From IMG/VR virus record IMGVR_UViG_3300013104_000002, positions 1 to 64,000 of that record: a stretch of 64,000 nucleotides of DNA; one strand, 5' to 3'. The notes beneath the pieces are model-generated. The model had not been told where the DNA came from, ran no database searches, and worked only from the letters and a program-made list of their open reading frames with translations. Positions 50,687-60,472 of this stretch are shown here, one piece after another. The DNA is from a virus. Position numbers and translations under genes: made by a program. Positions within the stretch are counted from its first letter, which is position 1, and each line of letters begins with the position of its first letter.

Positions 50687-51610
50687 TTAGTCTGTAATTG
50701 TTTCGTTGTGTGTGGTATTTTTAAGTATTAGGTTATATCGGCTATCAACAGCTCCTGATAGATTTATTAAAAACCATTCTCCTTTCATTCTTTCTAACAC
50801 TTTTTTTCCCCTAAACTTAACAGCATTTGTATTTATAGTTTTAAAAATATTGTTCTCATCTGTGGTGAACATTGGAATGTTGTTTTGTGAATTTATTATC
50901 CTATTGAAAAAGTAGTTTATTGATTGCTTTCCACTATCACTTGTGAAAAGTATTTCTTGGACATTACCATTAGTTTGAGGGTATTTTCTATTATCAGATA
51001 ATGTAAGTTGTGGATTTAATCCTAATAAACCAGAATTATTGGTTTGATTAAATATGAATAAATTTTTAAAACTCTTATTCTTGTCTTGCGTCCAGTCCCA
51101 ATCATTTACATAATGTATAGCATCTATGTTTAAAGATATAGAATTTAATATTTTATCTACATTTTCATTTGCAATAGGTAGTTCTATTTGGGGTATGTGT
51201 TTATTTCCTTGAAATATGCAGAAACTACTTCTGTTTAATAAATGATTCCAGAGTGTTTCTTTATCTTCTCCAAAATTATAACCTATTTGAAAATATCCAT
51301 TATGAGATAAGCTATAATCAGGATAGAAAGTATAAAATGAATTCCACGTTCCTTCTACTACATTAAAAGATATAGTCCAACTCACTTCTTTAAAATAAGT
51401 ATCGTCATCGAAAAAAACCTGTTGTTTACTACTTTTTATAGTAGGAGCCACAGTTTCAGTACACGAGCATATTACGTTATTATCTTCAGTAATGATTGGT
51501 GTACAACCTGGAGGACAGGATACAGCTTCTATAATAGTAGTACAGGTGCAATATGTTACACCTGATACTATTTCTTGATTACACTCTATGCTGGGACAAG
51601 TACATGCCAT
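50687..51610 (-). CDS. Cys-rich virion protein, 307 aa
   Basis: The first 55 residues carry many cysteines (ACTCPSIEC, YCTCTT, SCPPGC, VICSCTE), resembling the Cys-rich region of the adjacent 2143-residue protein and the fibre proteins. The rest is beta-rich and unrecognised. First gene of the unit from promoter P7. Likely a tail or fibre accessory protein. Confidence 0.55.
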   Translation of the reverse strand: MACTCPSIECNQEIVSGVTYCTCTTIIEAVSCPPGCTPIITEDNNVICSCTETVAPTIKSSKQQVFFDDDTYFKEVSWTISFNVVEGTWNSFYTFYPDYSLSHNGYFQIGYNFGEDKETLWNHLLNRSSFCIFQGNKHIPQIELPIANENVDKILNSISLNIDAIHYVNDWDWTQDKNKSFKNLFIFNQTNNSGLLGLNPQLTLSDNRKYPQTNGNVQEILFTSDSGKQSINYFFNRIINSQNNIPMFTTDENNIFKTINTNAVKFRGKKVLERMKGEWFLINLSGAVDSRYNLILKNTTHNETITD

Positions 51611-51619
51611 AATTTTTTA

Positions 51620-51651
51620 CAAATATAAGTTATTTATTTTTATTGTGCAAA
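51620..51651 (-). promoter_or_regulatory. Bacteroidetes-type promoter P7
   Basis: Minus strand TTTG (51651-51648), 20 bases, TATATTTG (51627-51620), upstream box TTTGCA. Drives 51610 leftward to 43596. Confidence 0.7.
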
Positions 51652-54600
51652 TTAATTAGTTAAAACCGTTACACCTTTTGATATTAATGTGCTAACTGCT
51701 GAATTTGAAGCCGATGTTCTTGGAGAATTACCTCCTGTCAAGTCTACTTTTCCGCTAGATGCCCATGTAGGAACAGAAAGATTAATTAATAGGTTATCTA
51801 CTTCTGTTGAACTTAGTGCACTGGTTGCAGATTTTATAGTTACTTCTTTCATATTATTTACCCAAGTTCTACCTGATGTATAATCTGCAATTGTGTTTGT
51901 TCCTTGTATACTAAATATCCTTACATTTGGGGGTATTAAAGCTACATTTCCAGTTAGTGAATTTTCATCTAAGTCTATAACAGTCATTGTTGAAGGAAAT
52001 CCTGAAATATCCCCCGTAATATTATTTCTAGTAGCTATTAATATACCTAGACTAGTTAGTTTTGCTAACTCACTTACTTTTATCTCAACCTTTCCGTTAT
52101 TCAGAGTATCTTGTCCAATATTCATAGATCCTATAGAATTAGCATATACTGTAGTTATGATTTCTCCCGTATAAGACGTAGTGTAATTATGACTGAGCGT
52201 ATTTAATCCCGCTGGATAAGTGATTATAGTACCATCTCCCCAATTTACTTGAAACGTTGTTGAACTATTTACACTATACAAAGAGAAATTATCCAAATCT
52301 GTTGCATATAATTTAAATTCTATAGGTAGGGAAGGGTTAACTGTTACTATTACTTCTTCTGGCTCAGGAGTACAATCCTCAAAATGTGGGGTGATTGTAT
52401 ATATCACTGTTCCTACTATTGACCCGCTGTTTGTTAAAGTTTGAGCTATAGAACTTCCCGAACCACTTCCAGCACCACTAACTCCACTAGAAACTGCTGT
52501 CCAAGTAAATGTGGCTCCTAAAGTCGAACTTGTTAGAGAAATACTTGTGGTATCTCCACTAGCTATGTTTTGTACAGAAGGAGTAGGAATTACATCAACT
52601 GTGCATGAACAGTCTGCTGGTTCAGTAGTTATTAAAGTACAGGTTTGATTAACTTCATCGTAAACATAGTTTGGAGGACATAATGGTGCAGATGTAGTTT
52701 GTCGCTCACAAAGTTCAGTTAATGAATTATAAGTAAATCCTGGTGGACAAGTTGTTGTATCTTCTCCACAAGTATAATATATTCCTGTTTCTTCATCATA
52801 ATCCAGACATTCTTCGTCCTTCACAATATAATCTTTTTTGGTAATAAAAAGTCTTTCCCCTCTGTCATCATACCACATATTGTATCCAATACCTTTATAC
52901 TTATTATCAGTATTCAAATTTGGGAATTGTTTTAGTATTTTTAAAGGAAGTTGCTCTTTAAACCATTGTTTCATGTTAGTTGGTTGACCCCCTGACTGTT
53001 CTGAAATAATCTCTACTCCCTGACCATTTGATTCTAGTTTAAATATTCTTCCTCGTTTTGCATCCACCCAAAAATGTCCATATGGTGTACTTACAATATC
53101 TGTATGTTGAGTTCCCATGAATCCTAAATCAGTTGACTTAAATTCAATAGGTCTTTGGTAAAACATTCCTGAAATCCCTGTTTCTCTGTTTTGAGGTGTT
53201 AGTTTCTCAGAAAAAACATCTATAGCATTATGTAAAAGTAATCTGTTTTCAAATCTTGCTATAAACTGATTACTTTCAATGTTATGCATGTCAATAAGCT
53301 TACCATTATTTGTCTTGAATTCATACCAATTTAAAGGTTTATATACTAACCACGGATTAGTTAAATCATTTTCATTTACTTCTTTTTCAGACCAGGTTAC
53401 AGCGTTATTTTGTAAATTTCTTTTTCTCCATATCTCTTTACTGTAAGTTTTATCAAAAAATTTATATGGTGAATTTGAAACACCTAAACTATATGAATTA
53501 TTATAGTGAAAAGTATTTGGTTCTGACATAGGCAGGTTAGCTTCCTGTAACCATGTACTTAGATTTCTATGTTGTGGATAAAACCATTCCTTAGGTTCAT
53601 TTTTGGCATATCGGAAATTACAATTAATTTCTGACTCAACCAAAAAATCTACTATTCCGTGTACAAATAAATAAAATTTACTAGGCGGTTTATAATAAAA
53701 ATCCTTTCTGCCTGTCTCGCAATCAAAAGCTGTTTCTGATTTTATGTCTGGGAAAGGTATTCCTGTATTGGTATATATCCCTCCTACTTCATAATCACAA
53801 TAAAAACGTGGAAAAGCCATATTATCGTTTTCAGAGTACAAAAATGGTAATTTATCTGCTAATTTTACTGCATTACTTCTAAATATAGGGGCTTTCTTTC
53901 TCCAACTAAATCTTGATATTACCGAAGTTCCGCCTAATATAGGGCTACATTCTGTATTTTGATCTAAGTCAAATATATAATTAGTTGTAAGCCATTTTAT
54001 AGAGTCTATTTTACCCCATTGATCTGGAATATAATTTTTTAAAGTAAAATAAGGAGACGCTACGTTTCTGTCTGCTTCTACTCCTAATTTACAGTTTGTC
54101 TCGGATGAAATAAAATTACTGCCTTTATTAGACTTATTATTATTGTCGTATGCAGTGTATTGAGAATAAGAGGAATAGTCAAATGGAAAGCTTTCACCAG
54201 TAGATAAGAAAACCGAGTGCTCTCTTAACCAGTTATTAATTTTTACCATTTCTCCTGTATTTTCATCAGTAAATGTATAATCTCCTTCTCTTAAATGTTT
54301 TTTTATGGCAAGTTTTCTAAGATACTCTGAAGAATATTGGTCGGCTTTTAAGAATTTATTATATTTTGCAACTCCTGTTTGCATATTAGCATAGTTATCC
54401 ACTCTGCCTAAGTCTCTGAAAATAGTTAACCAGTCATATCTGTATTTACCGATTCTTACATAAGCTGCTGCAATCATTCCTGCTGCTGCAATTCCTGCTC
54501 CTACTGCTCCTAAACTAAATACAAAACCTCCTTGTTGTAGGGCTATTAGCTCTCCAGTTTTTATAAGTACTTCCATTACAGCCTCTGCTATAGCTAAAGT

Positions 54601-57600
54601 AGTGGCAGTGCTTCTTGATTTGTCTCCTAAAACTGTCCATTGTGAATGCTCGTCTACTTTCGAAAAGCTACTCGTGCTGTTACCAAAAACAAATCCTTGT
54701 AAACTTACTTCTGTTGGTAAAGAAGGTCTGGTTAAAAAAATATCAGGACTTAAGAAAGAATACATGTGGTTTCTTTCTGAATTATATGGATGATTTATAA
54801 TATTTCCTTTTGGTTTTTCAAGCAAATATTTATTCTTACCTAAATCATTAAAAGGAAAATTACTAAAATTTATAGTTTCTCCTTCTTTCTCATAATTATA
54901 AAAATCAAAACCAATTCCATTTGCTATTACAGATTTGGATACTGAATTATCACCTCTTAATATTTCATATCCCTGAATATTATCTCTTTGTTTAGCTGTG
55001 ATTAACCCATTTGAATATGCAATATTTATAACAGTTTTTATTACATTGCTGTCTATTTGAACTCCTAATGGAAATATGATACTATCTGCATTTTGTCTAA
55101 AACTTAGGGAATCTATTATATAAGGGGCAACAGTGTTATCAGGCATTTTAGGGTGTCTGATAGGCTGGCATCTAAAGTCTGCATTTTTTAGTATGTAGTT
55201 TCCATTACTGTCTAATCCAGAAGTGTAGTAATTTAAAAATTCTTCCCTGTCTTTTTCGGATAATAGGTTTAAATCAGAACCATTTATTTTTATTTCTGAA
55301 CTATCCCACAATTCTTTATTGTCGTCATAAATTTCTGTAGACTCCCAATAGGCAGTTACTCCCTTTCTATAAGGTAGTGGATCGCAATCATTTACTTTAG
55401 GTATTTTGTACCTACATTGTGTAGAGTAGTCTTGTATCTTGTCTATTACAATACTATCCCAACTTACCGTTGCTGCCTCATATTCTGTTTCTCTAATGTA
55501 AACAGAAAAACACCCACAAGGAGGTATAACTTTGTATACAATCTTTGGATCACCTGGAAAAATATCACTGCAATCTGTATATATAGTCTCACTCATTATA
55601 GGTGAGTCAATTGCAATGTAAAAAGTAGGAGGTAAAAGAGCTAGTTGAGTTTCATTAAAAAATCTTAGCTCTCCATTATCCAAATCTACTATTTCTCCTC
55701 CTAAAACTGTTTTATTAGTGCAGTTATCATAAATAGTGTACCTTACTGTAGAAACACTTGGTAGATCGTCTCTATCATTACTTGAAGGGCATTTCGATCT
55801 TCTGGTTATTTCAAAAACCAAGCTTGATCTCTCGTTCTTATTTATCTTGAAAAATTGAGCTTTTTTGTGAAGTTTAGATTTAAAAACACTATTAGTTACT
55901 GCTACATTATAAGATGGTTGTAATAAATCAGCTTCTAAATCAGCTCCAGCGTAATTTAGAAATACACCTATTCCCGACTGAGATGGGTCAGATTGTACTA
56001 ACAAACTTTCGGCATATCCGCAAATTTCGTTACTAAAATTACTGTCTCTTACATAGGCTTCTCTTAAATCTCCACCTACCTTACATCCCATAAAGTTTTC
56101 CTCAAACTCAGTATCCCTTTCATAACCTGATCCGTCTACGTCTCTTTTATAAGGGCTACAGAAAGATGGAGGAACAGATCTTAAATAATCTTCCTCTTCT
56201 TTAGGATCAAGTACTGTTACCTCATTTACTACGCTTGAAATAATATTTGTTTGATTATCTAGATTTGCAGGTAAATCACAATCTCCTATAAAAGCAGGTG
56301 AACAATTTCCTGGATAAGCGTTATTTAAAGCATCTGTAATTATAGATATATTAGGATCATCTGGATGAGTCTCCACATACGTTTTTAAATCTTCATAGTT
56401 TTGATCTATTTCTATAGTTACTGATCCAGTATTTATAGTATATACATTTTCTAAAGTGCATGAATTTGTTGCAGGTTCCTCTATTTCTGTAGCTCCTTCC
56501 TCTATGTCTATACATGTTTCATTATAAGCATACGCTGTATTATATACCTGCCATTTTTTATTTCTGTCTGTAGATACACACTGAGAGCTGTTGTTTAAAA
56601 TACTATTTAAATTATTATCCTCTTCCAGAATATCATTTTCGCCTGGTAGTGCAGGTCTAGCAATTAACGGAATTGCTGTGGAATACCCTCCATTTTTGTA
56701 TAAAAGTCGCGCACTGAATGGTTGAACTTCATCTCTTGTAAAGCCTTTATATTTAGAATTTGCAATTGCACTTTTATATAGATTCTCCGAAGCTGCCGAT
56801 GTAGTCCAATGCAATAATCCTCCAAACAAGTTCATAACAGGTTGGACATTCAATTCTTCTTCTTGTACTAATCCTCCATGCCAAAGTACATCTCCACTTA
56901 CCATAGTGAATTTTGCTTTCTCCCAGTTAGGTTTAATTGCATTCAATGTATTAAAATCCATTCTCTTTTTAAGAGATACGTTTCCTCTGGCAATATACAA
57001 ATCATCATTACTGCTTCCGCTATGTGTATATATAACTGTATCGTCTGTTGTAGGGTAAATTCCTGCTAAAAACACTGATTGGGTGTTAACTACATTATTT
57101 CTTTCTACAACGGCTATTTTATAATATTTAAAATGCTTTACATCTAAATTCTCTACTTTTATTTTTATAGCAAAATTTGTAAATTCGTCTGTTTCTGTTT
57201 GAGATTGGATATTGTTATTTTCATCGAATATAGCGATAGGGTTAGTTGGGGAAGAATATTGAGTCATCTCATTTCCCATTAAATCGCAATAAGCCGCCCA
57301 AAACTCATAAGTTCCTTTTTTCAAATTACCACCTAATTGTTGTTCGGCAGGATTTAAAATTATTCTATTATGTTTAGGAAACATTAAAAGCTTATCTACA
57401 TCTATGCAGTTACTATAGGTAGAATCTTCACACGGCAATTCTAGCTCAAATAAATAATTTTGTGCACCTTTTTCAAGTAAATTAGTTACATTTAAAAATC
57501 TAGGTGGATTTCTATAATCATTCCAGTATAAAGTTGTCCCTAATTTCTCTTGATTGATTTCTATCTTTTTTGCTGGAAAATTAATATCAAAATTAAGTCC

Positions 57601-58083
57601 TGCATAAATATCTAAACATCTGTCATTAACTAGTTCTATATATTGTAAAGAAGGAACTTGTGTTACTGTTTCTAAAGGAGTTACAATAGGATTAAAAGCT
57701 TTTATACCACAACTATCACAATCTTCATTAAAATTAGTAGTTTCCTCGTTTTTGTAATTTATATTATTTATATCATTATTATCTACATACCCAATACTTG
57801 AACGTTTGTAATGAACACTATTAGTATCTTCTATAATACTAGTTAGAAAGTAATACGTATAATTTGAAAGTAAGTCTGTTTTTTTTCCAATGACTTTATA
57901 ATTTTCTGGGAATTTAACTCCATAATAATTAGAAGGTTCCAATTGGCTAATCTGGGTATCGCCTCCTTCATTACTAGATGTCATATTTACAGAAACTGTA
58001 TATTGTATATTCTTTAAATCCGCTCCATTTTTATCGCGTGACATTCCTAGTCGAGGGGATGAAATACTTTTATTATGTTTCAT
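51652..58083 (-). CDS. Muzzle-like tail protein with C-terminal PKD and leucine-rich adhesin domains, 2143 aa
   Basis: The N-terminal 300 residues (SPRLGMSRDKNG..., FEL...GTYEFWAAYCDLMGNEMTQYSSPTNPIAIFD) resemble the large tail muzzle-type protein of crAss-like phages. A hydrophobic segment with IALQQGGFVFSLGAVGAGIAAAG occurs near the middle (quoted in parts: IALQQGGF and VGAGIAAAGMIAAAYV). From about 1770 there are Cys-rich CPPGFTYN repeats. A PKD-like domain follows (1825-1918), then a PKD WGDGT segment near 1948. Leucine-rich repeats (NNITGDISGFP, ENSLTGNV) occupy about 2000-2065, with an LTGGNSPRTSASN tail. The C-terminal part looks like a host-binding adhesin taken from Bacteroidetes surface proteins. 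Confidence 0.65.
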   Translation of the reverse strand: MKHNKSISSPRLGMSRDKNGADLKNIQYTVSVNMTSSNEGGDTQISQLEPSNYYGVKFPENYKVIGKKTDLLSNYTYYFLTSIIEDTNSVHYKRSSIGYVDNNDINNINYKNEETTNFNEDCDSCGIKAFNPIVTPLETVTQVPSLQYIELVNDRCLDIYAGLNFDINFPAKKIEINQEKLGTTLYWNDYRNPPRFLNVTNLLEKGAQNYLFELELPCEDSTYSNCIDVDKLLMFPKHNRIILNPAEQQLGGNLKKGTYEFWAAYCDLMGNEMTQYSSPTNPIAIFDENNNIQSQTETDEFTNFAIKIKVENLDVKHFKYYKIAVVERNNVVNTQSVFLAGIYPTTDDTVIYTHSGSSNDDLYIARGNVSLKKRMDFNTLNAIKPNWEKAKFTMVSGDVLWHGGLVQEEELNVQPVMNLFGGLLHWTTSAASENLYKSAIANSKYKGFTRDEVQPFSARLLYKNGGYSTAIPLIARPALPGENDILEEDNNLNSILNNSSQCVSTDRNKKWQVYNTAYAYNETCIDIEEGATEIEEPATNSCTLENVYTINTGSVTIEIDQNYEDLKTYVETHPDDPNISIITDALNNAYPGNCSPAFIGDCDLPANLDNQTNIISSVVNEVTVLDPKEEEDYLRSVPPSFCSPYKRDVDGSGYERDTEFEENFMGCKVGGDLREAYVRDSNFSNEICGYAESLLVQSDPSQSGIGVFLNYAGADLEADLLQPSYNVAVTNSVFKSKLHKKAQFFKINKNERSSLVFEITRRSKCPSSNDRDDLPSVSTVRYTIYDNCTNKTVLGGEIVDLDNGELRFFNETQLALLPPTFYIAIDSPIMSETIYTDCSDIFPGDPKIVYKVIPPCGCFSVYIRETEYEAATVSWDSIVIDKIQDYSTQCRYKIPKVNDCDPLPYRKGVTAYWESTEIYDDNKELWDSSEIKINGSDLNLLSEKDREEFLNYYTSGLDSNGNYILKNADFRCQPIRHPKMPDNTVAPYIIDSLSFRQNADSIIFPLGVQIDSNVIKTVINIAYSNGLITAKQRDNIQGYEILRGDNSVSKSVIANGIGFDFYNYEKEGETINFSNFPFNDLGKNKYLLEKPKGNIINHPYNSERNHMYSFLSPDIFLTRPSLPTEVSLQGFVFGNSTSSFSKVDEHSQWTVLGDKSRSTATTLAIAEAVMEVLIKTGELIALQQGGFVFSLGAVGAGIAAAGMIAAAYVRIGKYRYDWLTIFRDLGRVDNYANMQTGVAKYNKFLKADQYSSEYLRKLAIKKHLREGDYTFTDENTGEMVKINNWLREHSVFLSTGESFPFDYSSYSQYTAYDNNNKSNKGSNFISSETNCKLGVEADRNVASPYFTLKNYIPDQWGKIDSIKWLTTNYIFDLDQNTECSPILGGTSVISRFSWRKKAPIFRSNAVKLADKLPFLYSENDNMAFPRFYCDYEVGGIYTNTGIPFPDIKSETAFDCETGRKDFYYKPPSKFYLFVHGIVDFLVESEINCNFRYAKNEPKEWFYPQHRNLSTWLQEANLPMSEPNTFHYNNSYSLGVSNSPYKFFDKTYSKEIWRKRNLQNNAVTWSEKEVNENDLTNPWLVYKPLNWYEFKTNNGKLIDMHNIESNQFIARFENRLLLHNAIDVFSEKLTPQNRETGISGMFYQRPIEFKSTDLGFMGTQHTDIVSTPYGHFWVDAKRGRIFKLESNGQGVEIISEQSGGQPTNMKQWFKEQLPLKILKQFPNLNTDNKYKGIGYNMWYDDRGERLFITKKDYIVKDEECLDYDEETGIYYTCGEDTTTCPPGFTYNSLTELCERQTTSAPLCPPNYVYDEVNQTCTLITTEPADCSCTVDVIPTPSVQNIASGDTTSISLTSSTLGATFTWTAVSSGVSGAGSGSGSSIAQTLTNSGSIVGTVIYTITPHFEDCTPEPEEVIVTVNPSLPIEFKLYATDLDNFSLYSVNSSTTFQVNWGDGTIITYPAGLNTLSHNYTTSYTGEIITTVYANSIGSMNIGQDTLNNGKVEIKVSELAKLTSLGILIATRNNITGDISGFPSTMTVIDLDENSLTGNVALIPPNVRIFSIQGTNTIADYTSGRTWVNNMKEVTIKSATSALSSTEVDNLLINLSVPTWASSGKVDLTGGNSPRTSASNSAVSTLISKGVTVLTN

Positions 58084-58094
58084 TAATTTAGTTA

Positions 58095-58958
58095 TTATGA
58101 AGGTAAATTATAGCGATTCTGGTTTTGTCTGTTTTTTTTATAAATTTGCTTGGCAAACTTTTCTTGGTCTATACCTTTCCAGTTTGATTCGGACATGGCT
58201 TCCAGAAATAACCTTCTTTGATCTTGTTTCCAAATACCTACCCATCTCATTAGAGATTGTGCGTTCTTTTCATTTATATCCAAAGTTTCTGCCAATTCTA
58301 ATTTTACTGCATTTTTTATATGTTTTAGAATATCTCCCGTACTAAAAACAGGGATTGCTATCTCTTCCTCTACAGTAGGTAAACTGTTATATTGTAAATA
58401 TATTTTTCCATCCTTAAAATTGGCTGTTAATGTACGACCTGTGATGCTGATTTTATCTGGGTAATTATTTCTTATTGCGGGATTCATATTTAAACAGTCA
58501 ACTGCTATTGTATCTTTATTCATTCCCTCTACTAAAGACAACCATTGATAATTATACCATTTATCTTCGTATTCATAATTGGTATATATCTTTTCTGTAG
58601 TTATTTTTGATTGGCAGAAATCTACATAATAATCCATAGTAGCATTACTCCAATACGCTGGATTTTCTATTTTTTGTTTTTCTACTATCAATCTTTTCTC
58701 TGGTGTTTTTTTTATGCTTCCTTCATTAGTTAATTTTAATCCTAATATCATAGATCTAAATGTTTCTGGTAGTACTGCCTTTGAATTCTTTATTTCTACT
58801 ATTGTTTCATTTTTAGTACAAATGTTTTTACCAAACTTCCTCAATTCAGTTATGACCCAAGTTTTTATCGAATTTCTGTCTATATCTCCTGTAGCTGCAT
58901 AATTAGAGAAAGTAGTTTCAATCTCTGCAATAAATTCATCTAATGTAACTAACTCCAT
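58095..58958 (-). CDS. Ring/connector-like protein, 287 aa
   Basis: IKTWVITELRKFGKNICTKNETIVEIKNSKAVLPETF at residues 31-67 resembles crAss-like tail ring (connector) proteins (shortened: TELRKFGKNI and KNSKAVLPETF). Mixed alpha/beta, C-terminal helices. Ends 11 bases before the muzzle gene and abuts the 137-residue gene. Assignment is by context and resemblance. Confidence 0.55.
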   Translation of the reverse strand: MELVTLDEFIAEIETTFSNYAATGDIDRNSIKTWVITELRKFGKNICTKNETIVEIKNSKAVLPETFRSMILGLKLTNEGSIKKTPEKRLIVEKQKIENPAYWSNATMDYYVDFCQSKITTEKIYTNYEYEDKWYNYQWLSLVEGMNKDTIAVDCLNMNPAIRNNYPDKISITGRTLTANFKDGKIYLQYNSLPTVEEEIAIPVFSTGDILKHIKNAVKLELAETLDINEKNAQSLMRWVGIWKQDQRRLFLEAMSESNWKGIDQEKFAKQIYKKNRQNQNRYNLPS

Positions 58959-59371
58959 TATTTTTTAAGTTTTAATTTTCTGTGTAATAGTATAGCCTCT
59001 GCTTTATCTTCAGGTTTTTCTGTTTCTGCCTTTGAATTTGGTGTGTTGGTGATTATATATTGGTTTCTTAAATAATCATCCTCAAGATAGAAATGAGTCT
59101 CTTTTCTATGCATTCTCTTATGAGTAAATAAGCTCATTTTTTTCATATATTGACCAAAAGGTCTTTTATACATAACTCCTAAGCCTTTTAAATGAACACC
59201 GTACTTGGTTTCTGAAAGCATTTTTCTAAATTCCTCTATCATGCCTCCAATAGCTTTTTCAAAATAGTTATATTGATCTATTTTTTTAGAGGGCTTACGT
59301 CTTATTTTCTTGTAGAAATTATAAAATTCTCTTCCCATTAAAGGATCGAGGTATTCAAGTTTCTTTGCCAT
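58958..59371 (-). CDS. Ring/connector-like small structural protein, 137 aa
   Basis: Start at ATG 59371 (AKKLEYLDPLMGREFYNFYKK), two bases after the homing-endonuclease stop; an earlier in-frame ATG overlaps that gene. Very basic, helical. Context between two ring-like proteins suggests a neck component. Confidence 0.55.
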   Translation of the reverse strand: MAKKLEYLDPLMGREFYNFYKKIRRKPSKKIDQYNYFEKAIGGMIEEFRKMLSETKYGVHLKGLGVMYKRPFGQYMKKMSLFTHKRMHRKETHFYLEDDYLRNQYIITNTPNSKAETEKPEDKAEAILLHRKLKLKK

Positions 59372-59373
59372 TT

Positions 59374-60471
59374 TTATATACCTATTGTGTAATTTGTAAA
59401 ACATTCTGTCTTTGATCCGTTAAAAGGTATTTCAGGTTGGTAATTTAGGTCTTTCAATTTTATTTTTTCTACCACTTCTAAATCCCATATAAATCCTGCA
59501 CTGCCTTTTACTTCGCTAATTACTTCATACTCATAGGGCATTTTATCAACATTATTATATCTGGTTTCAATAGTATTAACTGTTATTCCGATTTTATAAA
59601 ACTCTTCATTTTCATTGAAACACCTCAAGGTATAAAAAGTGCATGTCCTACCTTTGGCTTTTTCTATGTATTTTTCACGAGTCCAACATGATTCTTTTGT
59701 ACATTTTGAACATCCCTGTCCTTTAATGTGATTGTTTGGAGTTTGTCTAAATATCCCGTGGTGTTCACATAAAATATCTATTTTTTCTGTACCTTTGGTA
59801 TACTCTGATTGGTAGTATGAATATCTACCATTATGTACTAAATTGGCTTCGTGAATAAACTCTTCTTTTGTTTTTGTCTGTTTATCTGACATAGCTTCTT
59901 TTCCACATTTAGTACACCCATGTCCATTCAAATGCCCATTGGATTTTTGTAAAAACTCTCCATGATTATGGCAAAATATTTTAACTTTACTGTTACTACC
60001 TTTATATTCTACTTTTGAGTAATCGTATTTGTCGCCATGAATTTCTTTCGCTTTTTCTATGAATTGTTCTGTGGTTTTTATAAGTTTACTAGATCTAGAT
60101 TCATTGGCACATTTGGGACAAATTGAACCGTTTAAATGACTTTTGGGTATTTGTTTAAAATCTCCATGTTTTTGACAAGTTATTACTACTTTTTCTTTTG
60201 AGCTTTTATAAATAGTGTTTAAATAACTATATGTCTCATTATGTATCTCATTTGATCTTGCTATAAATTCTTCGGTTGTTAAACTATGTGCACATTTGCG
60301 ACACTTACTTCCACTTAAATGTTTATTAGGAGATTGCGTAAATGACCCATGTTTTTCGCAGAATATTACTACTTTAGTATGATTATTTGTGTAATTTACT
60401 TTATCGTAGTTATACCTATCACCGTGTGCTTTTTTAGCTTTCTCTATAAATTCCTTTGTCTTTTTATCCAT
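59374..60471 (-). CDS. Homing-endonuclease-like protein: four zinc modules and a GIY-YIG-like (T5orf172) domain, 365 aa
   Basis: Four tandem repeats of about 65 residues, each with EFIxKAxxxHxxxYxY, then CxxHGxFxQxxNxHLxGxxCxKC, form zinc-binding DNA-recognition modules (DUF723-like). The C-terminus (FYTLRCFNENEEFYKIGITVNTIETRYNN...SKTECF) resembles the T5orf172/MUG113 branch of the GIY-YIG fold. It sits exactly between two structural genes, with near-identical TAAAATGG-type sequence at each end, which suggests insertion as a mobile gene. Confidence 0.75.
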   Translation of the reverse strand: MDKKTKEFIEKAKKAHGDRYNYDKVNYTNNHTKVVIFCEKHGSFTQSPNKHLSGSKCRKCAHSLTTEEFIARSNEIHNETYSYLNTIYKSSKEKVVITCQKHGDFKQIPKSHLNGSICPKCANESRSSKLIKTTEQFIEKAKEIHGDKYDYSKVEYKGSNSKVKIFCHNHGEFLQKSNGHLNGHGCTKCGKEAMSDKQTKTKEEFIHEANLVHNGRYSYYQSEYTKGTEKIDILCEHHGIFRQTPNNHIKGQGCSKCTKESCWTREKYIEKAKGRTCTFYTLRCFNENEEFYKIGITVNTIETRYNNVDKMPYEYEVISEVKGSAGFIWDLEVVEKIKLKDLNYQPEIPFNGSKTECFTNYTIGI

Positions 60472-60472
60472 T

